This document shows, piece after piece, positions 1-9,140 of a stretch of 64,000 nucleotides of DNA. Within the stretch, counting starts at the first letter, position 1; each line of letters starts with the position of its first letter. Under the pieces are notes generated by a model. The model was not told the origin of the DNA, ran no database searches, and was given only the letters and a program-made list of their open reading frames with translations. A program made the translations under genes and the position numbers. This stretch comes from an uncultured Odoribacter sp. (GTDB taxonomy: Bacteria > Bacteroidota > Bacteroidia > Bacteroidales > Marinifilaceae). The DNA lies in NCBI GenBank assembly GCA_910588375.1, contig CAJUQA010000002.1, positions 207,183 through 271,182 of the forward strand. Reading direction: 5' to 3'.

Positions 1-1
1 T

Positions 2-949
2 CAATATACATGGTACGTAAAGAAACCAGGGGAGGCACAATACATCCTGATTGAAAACGCGACCGGCAAAGATTTAACATATGACGGACTGGAAAATACA
101 ACCACAAACACCGTTACCTACCAATTTAAAAGAACGGGAATATGCGCCATGGGGGAAACTTTCACCACGGTTTCCGTTATACTTTCCGCACCCATTCAAA
201 TTATAAAACAACCTTACGACACTGACAGGTCCTGCGACTTTTTTATTTTGAGAGTAGAGGCAAAGGGGGGAAATATATTAACTTATCAATGGCAAAAAGA
301 GGGAAGTGACATTGCTGGTGCCACATCATCAACTTATATGAAATCACCGACAAGCAGTGCTGATGTTGCCGGTTATCGCTGTCAGATAAAAAGCGGTTCA
401 TGTATAACTTACTCGGAAGTAGCCAAGGTTGCCAACATGCCGGATGTGAACACATTAATAGATACACGAGACGGGAAAACATATCCTGCAATTAAAATCG
501 GAGAACAGTGCTGGATGGGAAAGAATCTGAATTACGGGGTTATAAACAGTACGAAATATTGTTATAACAACACAGAAAGCAATTGCGATCAATACGGCGG
601 TATGTACACCTGGTATATGGCAATGAATAACGCGCCTGCCAGTTCTGTCGGCGTACAGGGTATATGTCCTCAAGGATGGCATATTCCAACTCCGACGGAA
701 TGGAATACATTGAAAAGTAATTGGAGTACCAATTGGAATGTGCAAAAAGGAGGCCACCGGATTGCTTCACAAGGAGGAAAATTCAGAGGATTAGGCTCTA
801 CTGGTTGCTGGTGGGCCACTCAGGTTATGGGAGCGTATGCTGGTTTTGCATCCGGAGGTGCTGCTCCGTCTTCTTCTTATGATTATGCACTTGGTATTTA
901 CAAGTATCCAACCGACTGGAACAGCGTCCGTTGTATAAAGACGAAATAA
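2..949 (+). CDS. FISUMP-domain surface protein, 5' end outside window
   Basis: The reading frame is open from base 2, so the gene starts before the window; the first internal ATG at 149 is not the true start. Visible residues form Ig-like or PKD-like beta-sandwich segments (for example the stretch YQWQKEGSDIAGATSSTY, and a Cys before SDVAGYRC-type text), then a C-terminal Fibrobacter-succinogenes-major-paralogous (FISUMP) domain beginning around DTRDGKTYPAIKIGEQCWMG and ending in SVRCIK. FISUMP domains are common on secreted or lipoprotein-anchored proteins of Bacteroidota; their role is not established. The signal peptide is not visible. The product is probably displayed at the cell surface, by family analogy. 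A short spacer with a repeated word TCAACTTTTTT follows the stop codon. Confidence 0.85.
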   Translation, partial: QYTWYVKKPGEAQYILIENATGKDLTYDGLENTTTNTVTYQFKRTGICAMGETFTTVSVILSAPIQIIKQPYDTDRSCDFFILRVEAKGGNILTYQWQKEGSDIAGATSSTYMKSPTSSADVAGYRCQIKSGSCITYSEVAKVANMPDVNTLIDTRDGKTYPAIKIGEQCWMGKNLNYGVINSTKYCYNNTESNCDQYGGMYTWYMAMNNAPASSVGVQGICPQGWHIPTPTEWNTLKSNWSTNWNVQKGGHRIASQGGKFRGLGSTGCWWATQVMGAYAGFASGGAAPSSSYDYALGIYKYPTDWNSVRCIKTK

Positions 950-995
950 CTCAACTTTTTTAACTCTTCAACTTTTTTATTATCTTGCGGCGCGT

Positions 996-1361
996 TTGCG
1001 TATGATACGAAATAGTGAACATAGAGCCCCCGTAATTTACTTTTCCCAATGGAGCCGGAAAGGATATGCCGTTTTTGCTGCATTGGGAAAAGAAGTTGCC
1101 TTTGCCACCGTGTCTATTAATATTTGTGAACGGGCTTTGTTAAAGTCGGCGAAAAAGGGAGTGGTGATTGAAGAGATGGACGACGCAAAGGAATGTGTTT
1201 TGCGGGAAAAAGCTATGCGCTCGACGACAGAGACAGGATACCGGAGGCAAGCGGGAGAGGTGTGTGCAGACGCAAACGGTATGGAGGATAAAATTGAATG
1301 TACAATGATAAGGAGGTATGTCCCGGTGGGGCGTACCTCTTTTTTATGCGGAAAACGATGA
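996..1361 (+). pseudogene. Short ORF with receptor-type N-terminal leader, probable remnant
   Basis: This 121-residue frame begins with a leader containing APVIYFSQWSRKGYAVFAAL, GKEVAFATVSIN and an Ala/Lys-rich stretch. That pattern recalls the unusual N-terminal extension found on some Bacteroidota TonB-dependent vitamin receptors, in which an aromatic/basic SRK-YA-F motif precedes the plug domain. After about residue 60 the protein loses any recognisable pattern, no plug or barrel follows, and the end runs through the hairpin and 4 nt into bioB. I read it as the surviving 5' end of a deleted outer-membrane receptor, possibly one for biotin or a precursor given the neighbour. It could instead be a small real protein. 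The assignment rests on memory of the family, not on an alignment. Confidence 0.4.
1313..1345 (+). terminator. Hairpin plus U-tract just before bioB (candidate attenuator)
   Basis: Bases 1313-1318 (GAGGTA) pair with 1334-1339 (TACCTC). The stem continues inward through 1319-1324 with 1328-1333 (two wobble pairs) around the loop GGT. Six T residues follow at 1340-1345. This is the form of an intrinsic terminator, yet it ends 12 nt before the bioB start, leaving no room for a promoter after it. Transcription reaching bioB must therefore read through it, which suggests attenuation, unless the hairpin only affects translation. Confidence 0.6.
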
Positions 1362-2314
1362 TAAAAGAGTTGCAGGAAAAAGTATTGGCAGGAGAAGCCC
1401 TGGAGCGGGAGAAAGCTGTGGCCTTGAGCAAGGTAGCGGACAAAGAGGCTTTATATCAGGCTGCTGGAGAAATCAGAGACAGGAAATGCGGCAGGCATTT
1501 CGATACGTGTTCCATTGTAAACGCCCGTTCGGGAAGGTGTTCGGAAAATTGCCACTGGTGCGCACAGTCGGCTGTGTTTAAAACCCATGTGGAGGAGTAT
1601 GAACTCATTGATGAGCAGACGTGTGTGGATTTGGCGCTAAAGAACGCGGAATACGGCGTGAGCAAGTTTTCTTTTGTCACGAGCGGCAGGGCGTTATCGG
1701 ACCGGCATATTGACACGATTTGCGAATATGCCCGGCGGATTCATGCCCGCGCCCCGATTCACCTTTGCGCCTCCATGGGATTATTGAAAAAAGAGCAGCT
1801 ACAGCTTCTGAAAGAAGCCGGTATACCTCGCTATCATTGTAATCTGGAGACCTCGCCGCGCTATTTTTCCCGTTTGTGCAGTACCCATTCGACGGCGGAC
1901 AAAATAGAGACCATCCGGGCGGCACAATCTATCGGTATGGAAGTCTGTTCCGGCGGTATTATCGGTATGGGCGAGACAATGGAGGACAGAATAGATTTGG
2001 CACTGACGCTGCGGGAGTTGGGGATTAAGTCCATTCCTATCAATATTTTGAACCCGATACCCGGTACTCCCTTGGAAAAGGCGGCACCATTGGCGGATGA
2101 TGAGATACTGACCACTATTGCGCTTTTCCGCTTTATCAATCCGGATGCTTATCTGCGTTTTGCCGGCGGGCGTCTGCTGATACAGCATCTTGAACGCCGG
2201 GCCATTGAAACCGGTATCAATGCCGCCATTGTCGGGGATATGCTGACGACCTTGGGGTCTAAAGTGCTGGAAGATATGCAGAAAATCAAAGATTTGGGAT
2301 TTTATAATGAATGA
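1358..2314 (+). CDS. bioB: Biotin synthase BioB
   Basis: BioB is the radical-SAM enzyme that inserts sulfur into dethiobiotin, the last step of biotin synthesis. The sequence shows the CxxxCxxC cluster motif (CSENCHWC) after an NARSGR stretch, and the C-terminal motif YLRFAGGR typical of BioB. I chose ATG 1358 (MIKELQEKV), which gives the usual family N-terminus and about 318 residues; ATGs at 1298 and 1346 would add a leader that overlaps the hairpin. The stop codon overlaps the bioA start by 4 nt (ATGA), so translation of the two is probably coupled. It is the first gene of the bio operon, which runs bioB-bioA-bioF-bioG-bioC on the plus strand. Confidence 0.95.
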   Translation: MIKELQEKVLAGEALEREKAVALSKVADKEALYQAAGEIRDRKCGRHFDTCSIVNARSGRCSENCHWCAQSAVFKTHVEEYELIDEQTCVDLALKNAEYGVSKFSFVTSGRALSDRHIDTICEYARRIHARAPIHLCASMGLLKKEQLQLLKEAGIPRYHCNLETSPRYFSRLCSTHSTADKIETIRAAQSIGMEVCSGGIIGMGETMEDRIDLALTLRELGIKSIPINILNPIPGTPLEKAAPLADDEILTTIALFRFINPDAYLRFAGGRLLIQHLERRAIETGINAAIVGDMLTTLGSKVLEDMQKIKDLGFYNE

Positions 2315-3603
2315 ATAACTTTATGGATACGATAGCTTTATTGAAATTCGACCGGGAGCACATATGGCATCCCTATACTTCAACGACAGCCCCGTTGCCG
2401 GTATATCTCGTGAAGAGGGCGGAAGGTGTATATATTGAACTGGAAGACGGTCGGCGTTTGATTGACGGCATGTCTTCGTGGTGGTGCGAGATACACGGCT
2501 ATAACCATCCCGTGTTGAATGCAGCGATAGAGAAGCAGTTGCACGATATGTCGCATGTCATGTTCGGGGGATTGACGCATCGGCCGGCAGTGGAATTGGC
2601 GGAAAAAGTGTTGTCGCTGGCACCGCGGAGCATGGAAAAGATATTTTTCAGCGATTCCGGTTCGGTTGCCGTGGAAGTGGCGATGAAAATGGCGTTGCAA
2701 TACTGGTATGCGGCAGGCAAGGAAGAGAAGAAGCATTTTATGACCATTACCAAGGGGTACCACGGCGACACCTGGAATGCGATGTCGGTCTGCGATCCGG
2801 TGACGGGAATGCACGGCATCTTTCACGGTTGTTTGCCGATACAGTATTTTGTGGAGCATCCCCAGTGCCGTTTCGGAGCACCCTGCACGGAAGAGGATAT
2901 ACAGCCTTTCAGGGCGTGTCTGGAGGCGCACCACGACACGATTGCTGCGGTGATTCTGGAACCCATCGTACAAGGTGCGGGAGGCATGTGGTTTTATTCG
3001 GCGGATTATTTGAAGCAGGTACGGGAGTTATGTGATAAATTTGACGTACTTTTGATTTGTGATGAAATCGCCACCGGTTTCGGCAGAACGGGAAAGATGT
3101 GGGCGGTGGAACATGCCGGTATCGAACCCGATATCATGTGTATCGGCAAGGCATTGACCGGCGGTTACATGAGTTTTGCCGCCACGATGACAAGTGCCGG
3201 GGTTGCGGAGGTTATCTGTTCGAAGGATCCCTATGTGTTCATGCACGGGCCCACGTTTATGGGGAATCCGCTTGCCTGTGCGGTGGCAAACGCTTCCATC
3301 GACCTGATTAAGAGTTATGATATGGAGCACAAAATCGGGGCGATAGAAAAGCAATTGCGGGAAGAATTGGCGGAAGCGGCAGCCTGGCCGCAGGTGGAAG
3401 ATGTTCGGGTGTTGGGGGCGATAGGGGTTATCGAGATGAAGCAAGCGGTCAATATGGGAGAGATTCAGGCCATGTTCGTGCGGGAAGGCGTGTGGGTGAG
3501 ACCGTTCGGCAAACTGGTGTATATCATGCCGCCGTTTGTCATCACACCGGAACAGTTGCACGAGCTAACATCCGCGTTGAAAAAGGTTGTACGTGAATTA
3601 TAA
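2311..3603 (+). CDS. bioA: Adenosylmethionine--8-amino-7-oxononanoate aminotransferase BioA
   Basis: BioA is a PLP enzyme that converts 7-keto-8-aminopelargonate to 7,8-diaminopelargonate with SAM as amino donor. At 430 residues it has the normal length for the family. Visible are the N-terminal HIWHPYTS motif, the substrate-pocket SSWWCEIHGYNHP, the cofactor aspartate in CDEIATGFGRTG (D251) and the PLP lysine in IGKALTGGYMSF (K280). It is not fused to BioD. The start overlaps the bioB stop by 4 nt; a second in-frame Met at residue 5 is an alternative start. bioF follows after 18 nt. Confidence 0.95.
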   Translation: MNNFMDTIALLKFDREHIWHPYTSTTAPLPVYLVKRAEGVYIELEDGRRLIDGMSSWWCEIHGYNHPVLNAAIEKQLHDMSHVMFGGLTHRPAVELAEKVLSLAPRSMEKIFFSDSGSVAVEVAMKMALQYWYAAGKEEKKHFMTITKGYHGDTWNAMSVCDPVTGMHGIFHGCLPIQYFVEHPQCRFGAPCTEEDIQPFRACLEAHHDTIAAVILEPIVQGAGGMWFYSADYLKQVRELCDKFDVLLICDEIATGFGRTGKMWAVEHAGIEPDIMCIGKALTGGYMSFAATMTSAGVAEVICSKDPYVFMHGPTFMGNPLACAVANASIDLIKSYDMEHKIGAIEKQLREELAEAAAWPQVEDVRVLGAIGVIEMKQAVNMGEIQAMFVREGVWVRPFGKLVYIMPPFVITPEQLHELTSALKKVVREL

Positions 3604-3621
3604 TATTATTCCATTTTCTCT

Positions 3622-4779
3622 ATGTTAGAGCGTTATATAAATAAATTGAAAACAATAAAGGAGGCGGGAAATTACAGGCGTCTCCGGGATATTCAGCACA
3701 ACGGCTTCCTGATTCATGACGAAGGCCGGGAAATGTTGAATCTTTCTTCCAATGATTATCTGGGGTTGTCCACTTATCCGAAACTGCTGGAGGAATTCCA
3801 CAAGCAGACGGATGTAAACGCGCTACCGTACAGTGCGGTATCGTCCCGACTGCTGTCCGGAAACCACGAGTACTATAAATTGCTGGAAGAGGATTTGGCG
3901 GACTGGTATAACAAGGAAGCGGCCTTGGTTTTCACTTCCGGCTACCATGCCAACATCGGTATATTGCCAGCGTTGACGACCAAACGGGATTTGATTGTGG
4001 CGGATAAACTGGTACACGCCAGCATTATCGACGGTTTGCGGCTGAGTGAAGCGGAGATGGCGCGTTACCGGCATATGGATATGGAGCATTTGAGGAGTAT
4101 TCTTGTACAAAACCGGGAAAAATACGAAAATGTCTTTATCGTCACGGAATCCGTTTTCAGTATGGACGGCGACGTGACCAATTTGCAGGAGCTCTGCGAA
4201 ATAAAAAAGGAGTTCGATGCTTTTCTCTATGTGGATGAAGCCCATGCGGTGGGTGTGAGGGGGACAAACGGGCTGGGATGCTGTGAGGAGCAGGCATGTA
4301 CGGAGGATATTGATTTTATTGTAGGAACATTCGGGAAAGCATTTGCCTCCATGGGGGCGTTTGTCGTGTGCAGCAAATTGTTTCGCGAATTTTTAATCAA
4401 TACGCAACGCAGTCTGATATTCACGACGGCACTTCCGCCGGTCAATGTGGCGTGGACCCGGTTTGTACTGAACCGCATGCCCGATTTTTATGAATTGAGG
4501 TTGAAATTAAGCCGTATCGCTGAGCGGTTGCGGGAGGTGTTGCGGCAAAGGGGCTGGGAGACACGGGGGGATTCACACATTGTGCCTTTCCTGTGCGGTT
4601 CCAACGAGAGCAGTATCGAAATTGCCGATTTGTTGCGCGACAACGGTTTCTTTGCATTGCCCGTGAGGTATCCGACCGTTCCCAAGAATGAAGCCCGTAT
4701 CCGCTTTTCGTTGAATGCGGCGATACCCGATGAAGACTATGAATGTCTGTTTGATTTTCTGTTGAACGGAATGGAATAA
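3622..4779 (+). CDS. bioF: 8-amino-7-oxononanoate synthase BioF
   Basis: BioF condenses pimeloyl-ACP with alanine to give 7-keto-8-aminopelargonate, the first ring-assembly step. The protein is 385 residues long and belongs to the alpha-oxoamine synthase family of PLP enzymes. It shows SNDYLGL near residue 43, the DEAHAVG cofactor motif (D205) and the PLP lysine in GTFGKAFAS (K239). Close relatives include 2-amino-3-ketobutyrate CoA ligase, but the position in a biotin operon decides for BioF. bioG starts 12 nt downstream. Confidence 0.93.
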   Translation: MLERYINKLKTIKEAGNYRRLRDIQHNGFLIHDEGREMLNLSSNDYLGLSTYPKLLEEFHKQTDVNALPYSAVSSRLLSGNHEYYKLLEEDLADWYNKEAALVFTSGYHANIGILPALTTKRDLIVADKLVHASIIDGLRLSEAEMARYRHMDMEHLRSILVQNREKYENVFIVTESVFSMDGDVTNLQELCEIKKEFDAFLYVDEAHAVGVRGTNGLGCCEEQACTEDIDFIVGTFGKAFASMGAFVVCSKLFREFLINTQRSLIFTTALPPVNVAWTRFVLNRMPDFYELRLKLSRIAERLREVLRQRGWETRGDSHIVPFLCGSNESSIEIADLLRDNGFFALPVRYPTVPKNEARIRFSLNAAIPDEDYECLFDFLLNGME

Positions 4780-4791
4780 GAGGATAAATCT

Positions 4792-5442
4792 ATGCGAATA
4801 GACTGGGTTCAACAGAAAGGTGAGGGGGTGCTTGTCGTTTTCTTCAACGGCTGGGGCATGGACTGCCGGGCGGTAGCTCACTTGCAGACGGATGCCGATT
4901 TGATGATTTGTTCCGATTACCGTTCTTTGGAAGCGGAGGGAGGCATACCCGATTTTTCTCCTTATCATACGCTCTATGTCGTGGCTTGGTCTATGGGAGT
5001 ATGGGCTGCCGCCAATGTTATGCCGGAATGGGGTGTGCAGCCCGACAGACTGGTCGCCCTTAACGGTACGGAAAGACCGGTGGATAATTTGTACGGCATT
5101 CCGGTACGCAGTTATGAACTGACGGAAAACGGCATGACGGAACAAGGGAGGGAAAAATTCTTTGCCCGCATGTTTGCAGACAGGCGCGAGGCGGCGTTAT
5201 TTTCTGTCAACAAACCCCGACGAATCTTAACGGAACAGGTCGAAGAGTTATGCTTGATTCACAAACTCAGCTCTGAGCATAAAAAGTGTATAAAATGGGA
5301 TAAAATCTACATCTCGGAAAAAGACCTTATTTTTCCGCCAGCCAACCAACGGCATTGGTGGGAGGACAAAGCTCCGACGACAACCCTTGCCGGGGGACAC
5401 TATCCGTTTTATCATTTCACTGATTGGCAAGAGATATTATAA
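4792..5442 (+). CDS. bioG: Pimeloyl-ACP methyl ester esterase BioG
   Basis: BioG (DUF452 family) is an alpha/beta hydrolase that removes the methyl cap from pimeloyl-ACP methyl ester, ending the BioC-dependent detour through fatty acid synthesis. The sequence has an N-terminal FFNGWGMD oxyanion-type motif, the nucleophile elbow AWSMGVWAA with Ser67, and a C-terminal GGHYPFYHF that supplies the likely catalytic His. Its length of 216 residues suits the family. BioG replaces BioH in many Bacteroidota. It lies 6 nt before bioC, its functional partner. Confidence 0.92.
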   Translation: MRIDWVQQKGEGVLVVFFNGWGMDCRAVAHLQTDADLMICSDYRSLEAEGGIPDFSPYHTLYVVAWSMGVWAAANVMPEWGVQPDRLVALNGTERPVDNLYGIPVRSYELTENGMTEQGREKFFARMFADRREAALFSVNKPRRILTEQVEELCLIHKLSSEHKKCIKWDKIYISEKDLIFPPANQRHWWEDKAPTTTLAGGHYPFYHFTDWQEIL

Positions 5443-5448
5443 TTCTGT

Positions 5449-6204
5449 ATGATAGACAAGGCGGAAATAAAACATCGTTTCAGGCGGAGCGTGGAGAGCT
5501 ACGAGGAAAACGCTTCGGCACAGCGGAAAATCGCGGACTATCTGTTCGGGCTATTGGAGCATTTTCTGGACTATCCGCCACAACGGGTGCTTGAAATCGG
5601 GTGTGGTACGGGATTGTTCACCCGTCGACTGCGGGAGAAGGTGCAGCCGGATGCCTTGTATGTGAATGATTTGGTGGAGGAGATGTGCCGCAAAACGGCT
5701 GAGCGGTGCGGGATTCCTGCAGACCGGTGTTTGGTGGGGGATATTGAAGAACGGGAGATACCGGGGCGGTTCGATTTGATGGTTTCCGCTTCCACTTTCC
5801 AATGGTTTTCCCGTCCCCGCGAGACTTTTCAAAAACTGGCGGAACATCTGCTACCGGGCGGATTGTTGGTGTTCAGTACATTCGGTCCGCAGAATATGAT
5901 TGAGTTGCGTCCGTTTACGCCCCACGGCTTGAACTATCTTTCCCACGAAACACTTGCCGGATGGCTCTCCGGACGGTTTGAAATCCTTTGCTTTCAAGAA
6001 CAGTGTGAGCGGCTCTATTTTGCAGAGGCGGCAGACGTGTTGCGCCACTTGAAGAAAACAGGGGTGAATGCTTCCGCTTCTTCTGTCTGCTGGACAAAGT
6101 CTACACTACAACAGTTTGCCTGCCGGTATGCAAAGGACATAGTAAACGACCGCTTTCCGCTGACGTACCATCCTATGTATTTCGTTTGCAGAAAAAAGGC
6201 CTGA
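5449..6204 (+). CDS. bioC: Malonyl-ACP O-methyltransferase BioC
   Basis: BioC methylates malonyl-ACP with SAM so that the fatty acid synthase can elongate it to pimeloyl-ACP methyl ester. This 251-residue protein has the class I SAM-binding motif VLEIGCGTGLF at residues 47-57, a later ASTFQWF motif typical of BioC, and a C-terminal PLTYHPMYFVCRK. It is the last gene of the operon. The 3' end overlaps the 3' end of the convergent calcium ATPase gene by 32 nt, so no bioD follows. Without bioD the operon as seen lacks dethiobiotin synthetase. Confidence 0.93.
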   Translation: MIDKAEIKHRFRRSVESYEENASAQRKIADYLFGLLEHFLDYPPQRVLEIGCGTGLFTRRLREKVQPDALYVNDLVEEMCRKTAERCGIPADRCLVGDIEEREIPGRFDLMVSASTFQWFSRPRETFQKLAEHLLPGGLLVFSTFGPQNMIELRPFTPHGLNYLSHETLAGWLSGRFEILCFQEQCERLYFAEAADVLRHLKKTGVNASASSVCWTKSTLQQFACRYAKDIVNDRFPLTYHPMYFVCRKKA

Positions 6205-8797
6205 TTCGGCGTGTCAGTTCCCCGACCCACAGGACAAGGGAAGTGCCACCGATGATATATGCCCAGTCGCGTCCGCTCAACGGTACGGTACGAAATACTT
6301 CTCCGCCGAATTCCACTATCAGGAATTGCCCTACGGGAATGACCACCATGATTATCAGGAAACCGCTGCACCGGCTTATGTTCAGGAAGGCAGAGCCGGA
6401 CATGAATGCTTTGGCGTTAAACATGTTCCAGAATTGCAGGAAAACAAAGGTGGTGAAGAATACCGACAGGTTGTACGGGGAGATGCTTCCCGCCGCATCC
6501 GTAAAGTAGTATTTCAGTCCTAACAGCAGCAGGGCAAAGGTAACGCCGATACCAATAATCCGCGAGCGCATGCCCCGGGAGATGATGAAATCGCCTGCCT
6601 TGCGGGGATGTTCGTGCATCACGTCCGGATTGGGAGGGAGAGAAGCGAGTGCGGCGGCGGCAAAGGTGTCGATAATCATGTTTACCCACAGCATTTGCGT
6701 GACGGTCAAGGGCATTTCATGTCCGAAAACCGAACCCAACAGCACAATCAACAGGGCGGAAAGGTTTATCGTCAGCTGAAAGAGGATAAAGCGCTGGATA
6801 TTGTGGTACAGGGAGCGTCCCCACATCACCGCTGTGGCAATGCTGTTGAATGAATCGTCCAGCAGGGTGATGTCACTGGCTTCTTTGGCAACGGAAGTAC
6901 CCGACCCCATGGACAATCCCACATCTGCATAGTTGAGGGCGGGAGCATCGTTGGTTCCGTCTCCGGTTACCGCCACGACAGCGCCGTTTTGTTTCAAAAG
7001 TTGTACCAATCGCTGCTTATCCGTAGGACGGGCACGGCACATGATTTTCAGTTGCCCGATTCGTTTCCGTGCTTCCTCGTCCGACAGTTTTTCGAAATCT
7101 CTTCCTGTAATGATTTGCTTTTCGGTATCGCTGTTCTGCCATATCCCGATTTGCCGTCCGATTTCCCGGGCAGTGGCCGGTGTGTCACCCGTAACGATTT
7201 TGACATCTATACCGGCGTGCAGGCACTGTGCGATGGCAGCGGGCACTTCCGGCCGGATTGGGTCGGAAATGGCTACGATACCCAAGAATATCATAGCGTC
7301 CGTCTCCGTTTCCCGGTAAGCGAAACCCAGCGTCCGCATGGCCTGATTTTGGTATTGCAGCAAGCGATTTTCTATTGAGGGACGTTCTTCGTCCAACGGT
7401 TTTATGCCTGCCGGTGTCAGTATCCGGTTGCATTGCCCAAATACGATTTCAGGGGCGCCTTTCATATACAGCCGTTTCCCGCCGTCGACAGACTGCACGA
7501 GGGTTGTCATGTATTTGCGCTCCGTGGAGAAAGGAAGTTGCTCGATGATTTCCGTATTTTCGCGATACTCCATGTAATCCGCCCCTTGTCCTTGTAACCA
7601 TAGCAATAATGCCGCTTCGGTGGGATTTCCCAGCGGTTTCACTTTCTGCGGGTCTGAAAAATCAAGATAAGCGGTGGAATTTACACTGATGCTCTCTTTT
7701 ATGAGGAGGGAAGCGGTGTCGTTGCCGAGCTTGCCGAAGGGTAATGCGTTGAAATCGGCACTGTAAACCTGCATTTGGTTTTGGGTCAGCGTGCCCGTTT
7801 TGTCCGTACAGATAACGGTGGTGGCTCCCATCGTTTCACAAGCGTGCATCTTCCGTACCAGATTATTTGTCTTGAGCATCTTGCGCATGCTTAACGCCAG
7901 ACTCAATGTCACGCTCATGGGCAAGCCTTCGGGCACTGCCACGACAATAACGGTCACGGCTATCATGAAATAGCGGAGGATGCGTCCCGCCGTGTCCAGC
8001 GTAAAGAGATTGTCCCACAGAATCGTTCCCGACAGGATGTCTTTACACAGAAGAATAGAAAATGTAGCAATGGCAACTATAAATCCGGCAATGCTGATTA
8101 GGCGGGCTAATTTCTCCAATTGCAGGCTCAGCGGGGTTTTGTCATCGGTGATTTCGGTGGATTTCTGTGCCACTTTTCCGAATTCCGTTTGGTCACCTAC
8201 GGTTGTTATTTTATAAATACAATGGCCATTGACAAGAGTGGTACCCCGGTATATCTGATTGGAGGGATAGGTAGCATCGGCATGGAACGCCGCCGGGTCG
8301 GTGGTTTTGTCCGTTACCGGTTCGCCCGTCAGCGTCGATTCGTTCATTTGCAGCGACACGGCCTCCAGCAGTTCCCCGTCTGCGGGCACTTCTTCTCCTG
8401 TTTCGAGAATCACGATGTCTCCCACAACGAGCTCTTTTTTGACAACCTCCCGGACATGCCCGCCTCGGATGACCTTGTAGAGCACCTCCTCGTTCATCTG
8501 ATTGAGCAATTCAAACTTGCGGTTGGCATCCAGTTCAAACCAAAACCCGACTCCCGTCGCCAAGAAAATGGCGCTGAAAATACCGATGGTCTCCGCATAT
8601 TCGTTGTGCACGATGGATATTATCAGCGAAAGTGTCGCCGCCACCAACAGAATCCGGATAATTGGGTCTTTGAATTTTTCTAAAAACAGTTTCCAGAGAG
8701 GAGTGCGGGCAGGAGGCGTCAACACATTTTCACCCCATTTTTCCCGGCTTTCCCGTACTTCCGCATCATTTAAACCGGCGTAGTGTCTTGTTTCCAT
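6173..8797 (-). CDS. Calcium-translocating P-type ATPase, PMCA type
   Basis: An 874-residue P2-type cation ATPase. Features are the N-terminal cytoplasmic region, paired membrane helices around residues 47-90, actuator motif STLTGEPVT (about 154-162), the M4 ion-binding motif VAVPEGLP (287-294), phosphorylation site DKTGTLTQN (D332), and the hinge TGDGTNDAPAL. The M4 sequence with Glu, plus several C-terminal helices, fits calcium transporters, and exports Ca2+ from the cytoplasm is the expected role. The product matches what databases call PMCA-type bacterial calcium ATPases, but metal specificity is inferred. A possible promoter TATTTTTG lies at 8893-8886 on the minus strand. The gene is monocistronic and convergent with bioC, overlapping its end. 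Confidence 0.9.
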   Translation of the reverse strand: METRHYAGLNDAEVRESREKWGENVLTPPARTPLWKLFLEKFKDPIIRILLVAATLSLIISIVHNEYAETIGIFSAIFLATGVGFWFELDANRKFELLNQMNEEVLYKVIRGGHVREVVKKELVVGDIVILETGEEVPADGELLEAVSLQMNESTLTGEPVTDKTTDPAAFHADATYPSNQIYRGTTLVNGHCIYKITTVGDQTEFGKVAQKSTEITDDKTPLSLQLEKLARLISIAGFIVAIATFSILLCKDILSGTILWDNLFTLDTAGRILRYFMIAVTVIVVAVPEGLPMSVTLSLALSMRKMLKTNNLVRKMHACETMGATTVICTDKTGTLTQNQMQVYSADFNALPFGKLGNDTASLLIKESISVNSTAYLDFSDPQKVKPLGNPTEAALLLWLQGQGADYMEYRENTEIIEQLPFSTERKYMTTLVQSVDGGKRLYMKGAPEIVFGQCNRILTPAGIKPLDEERPSIENRLLQYQNQAMRTLGFAYRETETDAMIFLGIVAISDPIRPEVPAAIAQCLHAGIDVKIVTGDTPATAREIGRQIGIWQNSDTEKQIITGRDFEKLSDEEARKRIGQLKIMCRARPTDKQRLVQLLKQNGAVVAVTGDGTNDAPALNYADVGLSMGSGTSVAKEASDITLLDDSFNSIATAVMWGRSLYHNIQRFILFQLTINLSALLIVLLGSVFGHEMPLTVTQMLWVNMIIDTFAAAALASLPPNPDVMHEHPRKAGDFIISRGMRSRIIGIGVTFALLLLGLKYYFTDAAGSISPYNLSVFFTTFVFLQFWNMFNAKAFMSGSAFLNISRCSGFLIIMVVIPVGQFLIVEFGGEVFRTVPLSGRDWAYIIGGTSLVLWVGELTRRIRPFFCKRNT

Positions 8798-8885
8798 ATC
8801 GTGGTTTCAAGCAAGTTAGATAAGAGATATTATTGTATCCTTTATAAGTAAAATCCGGATATAATACATATTATAGTATCATTTA

Positions 8886-8893
8886 CAAAAATA
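8886..8893 (-). promoter_or_regulatory. Possible -7 element of the calcium ATPase gene
   Basis: The minus strand reads TATTTTTG, matching TAnnTTTG. It lies about 90 nt before the ATPase start. No good -33 element was seen, so this is weak. Confidence 0.3.
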
Positions 8894-9021
8894 CAATAAT
8901 TCAACGAATACACGGATTATTTGAGGGTGATTATTTCTGTTGTTAGAAAAGAGGTTATTAGTTTCGTTTTTCTCGGTGTATTATCGTGTAAGTGTTTGAA
9001 TTTTAATTTGATATATTTCCC

Positions 9022-9039
9022 AAAAAACGTACGTTTTTT
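9022..9039. repeat. Perfect palindrome 1, AAAAAACGTACGTTTTTT
   Basis: An 18-nt perfect palindrome centred on ACGT with A/T flanks. It lies in the 461-bp gap between the calcium ATPase and HU-like genes. A second, near-identical palindrome stands 118 bp further on. The symmetry and repetition suggest a protein-binding site or a cruciform, but the binder is unknown. Confidence 0.7.
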
Positions 9040-9140
9040 TTTGTGATAAATCGAAGCAAAATTAACAATTTTTTAAAGAGTCCAATACCTTTATAATCAA
9101 AACATTAATTTTTCCTTACTTCTCTTATTTCTCCGCCCAT

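Noticed and set aside
1298..1357. bioB start at 1298 or 1346
   Set aside because: The added residues MYNDKEVCPGGAYLFFMRKT are encoded by the hairpin, and relatives begin at MIKEL.
2380..2973. Long antisense ORF over bioA
   Set aside because: It has a His/Arg-rich low-complexity protein and lies wholly within bioA; similar shadows across bioF, ftcD and gyrA were dropped for the same reason.
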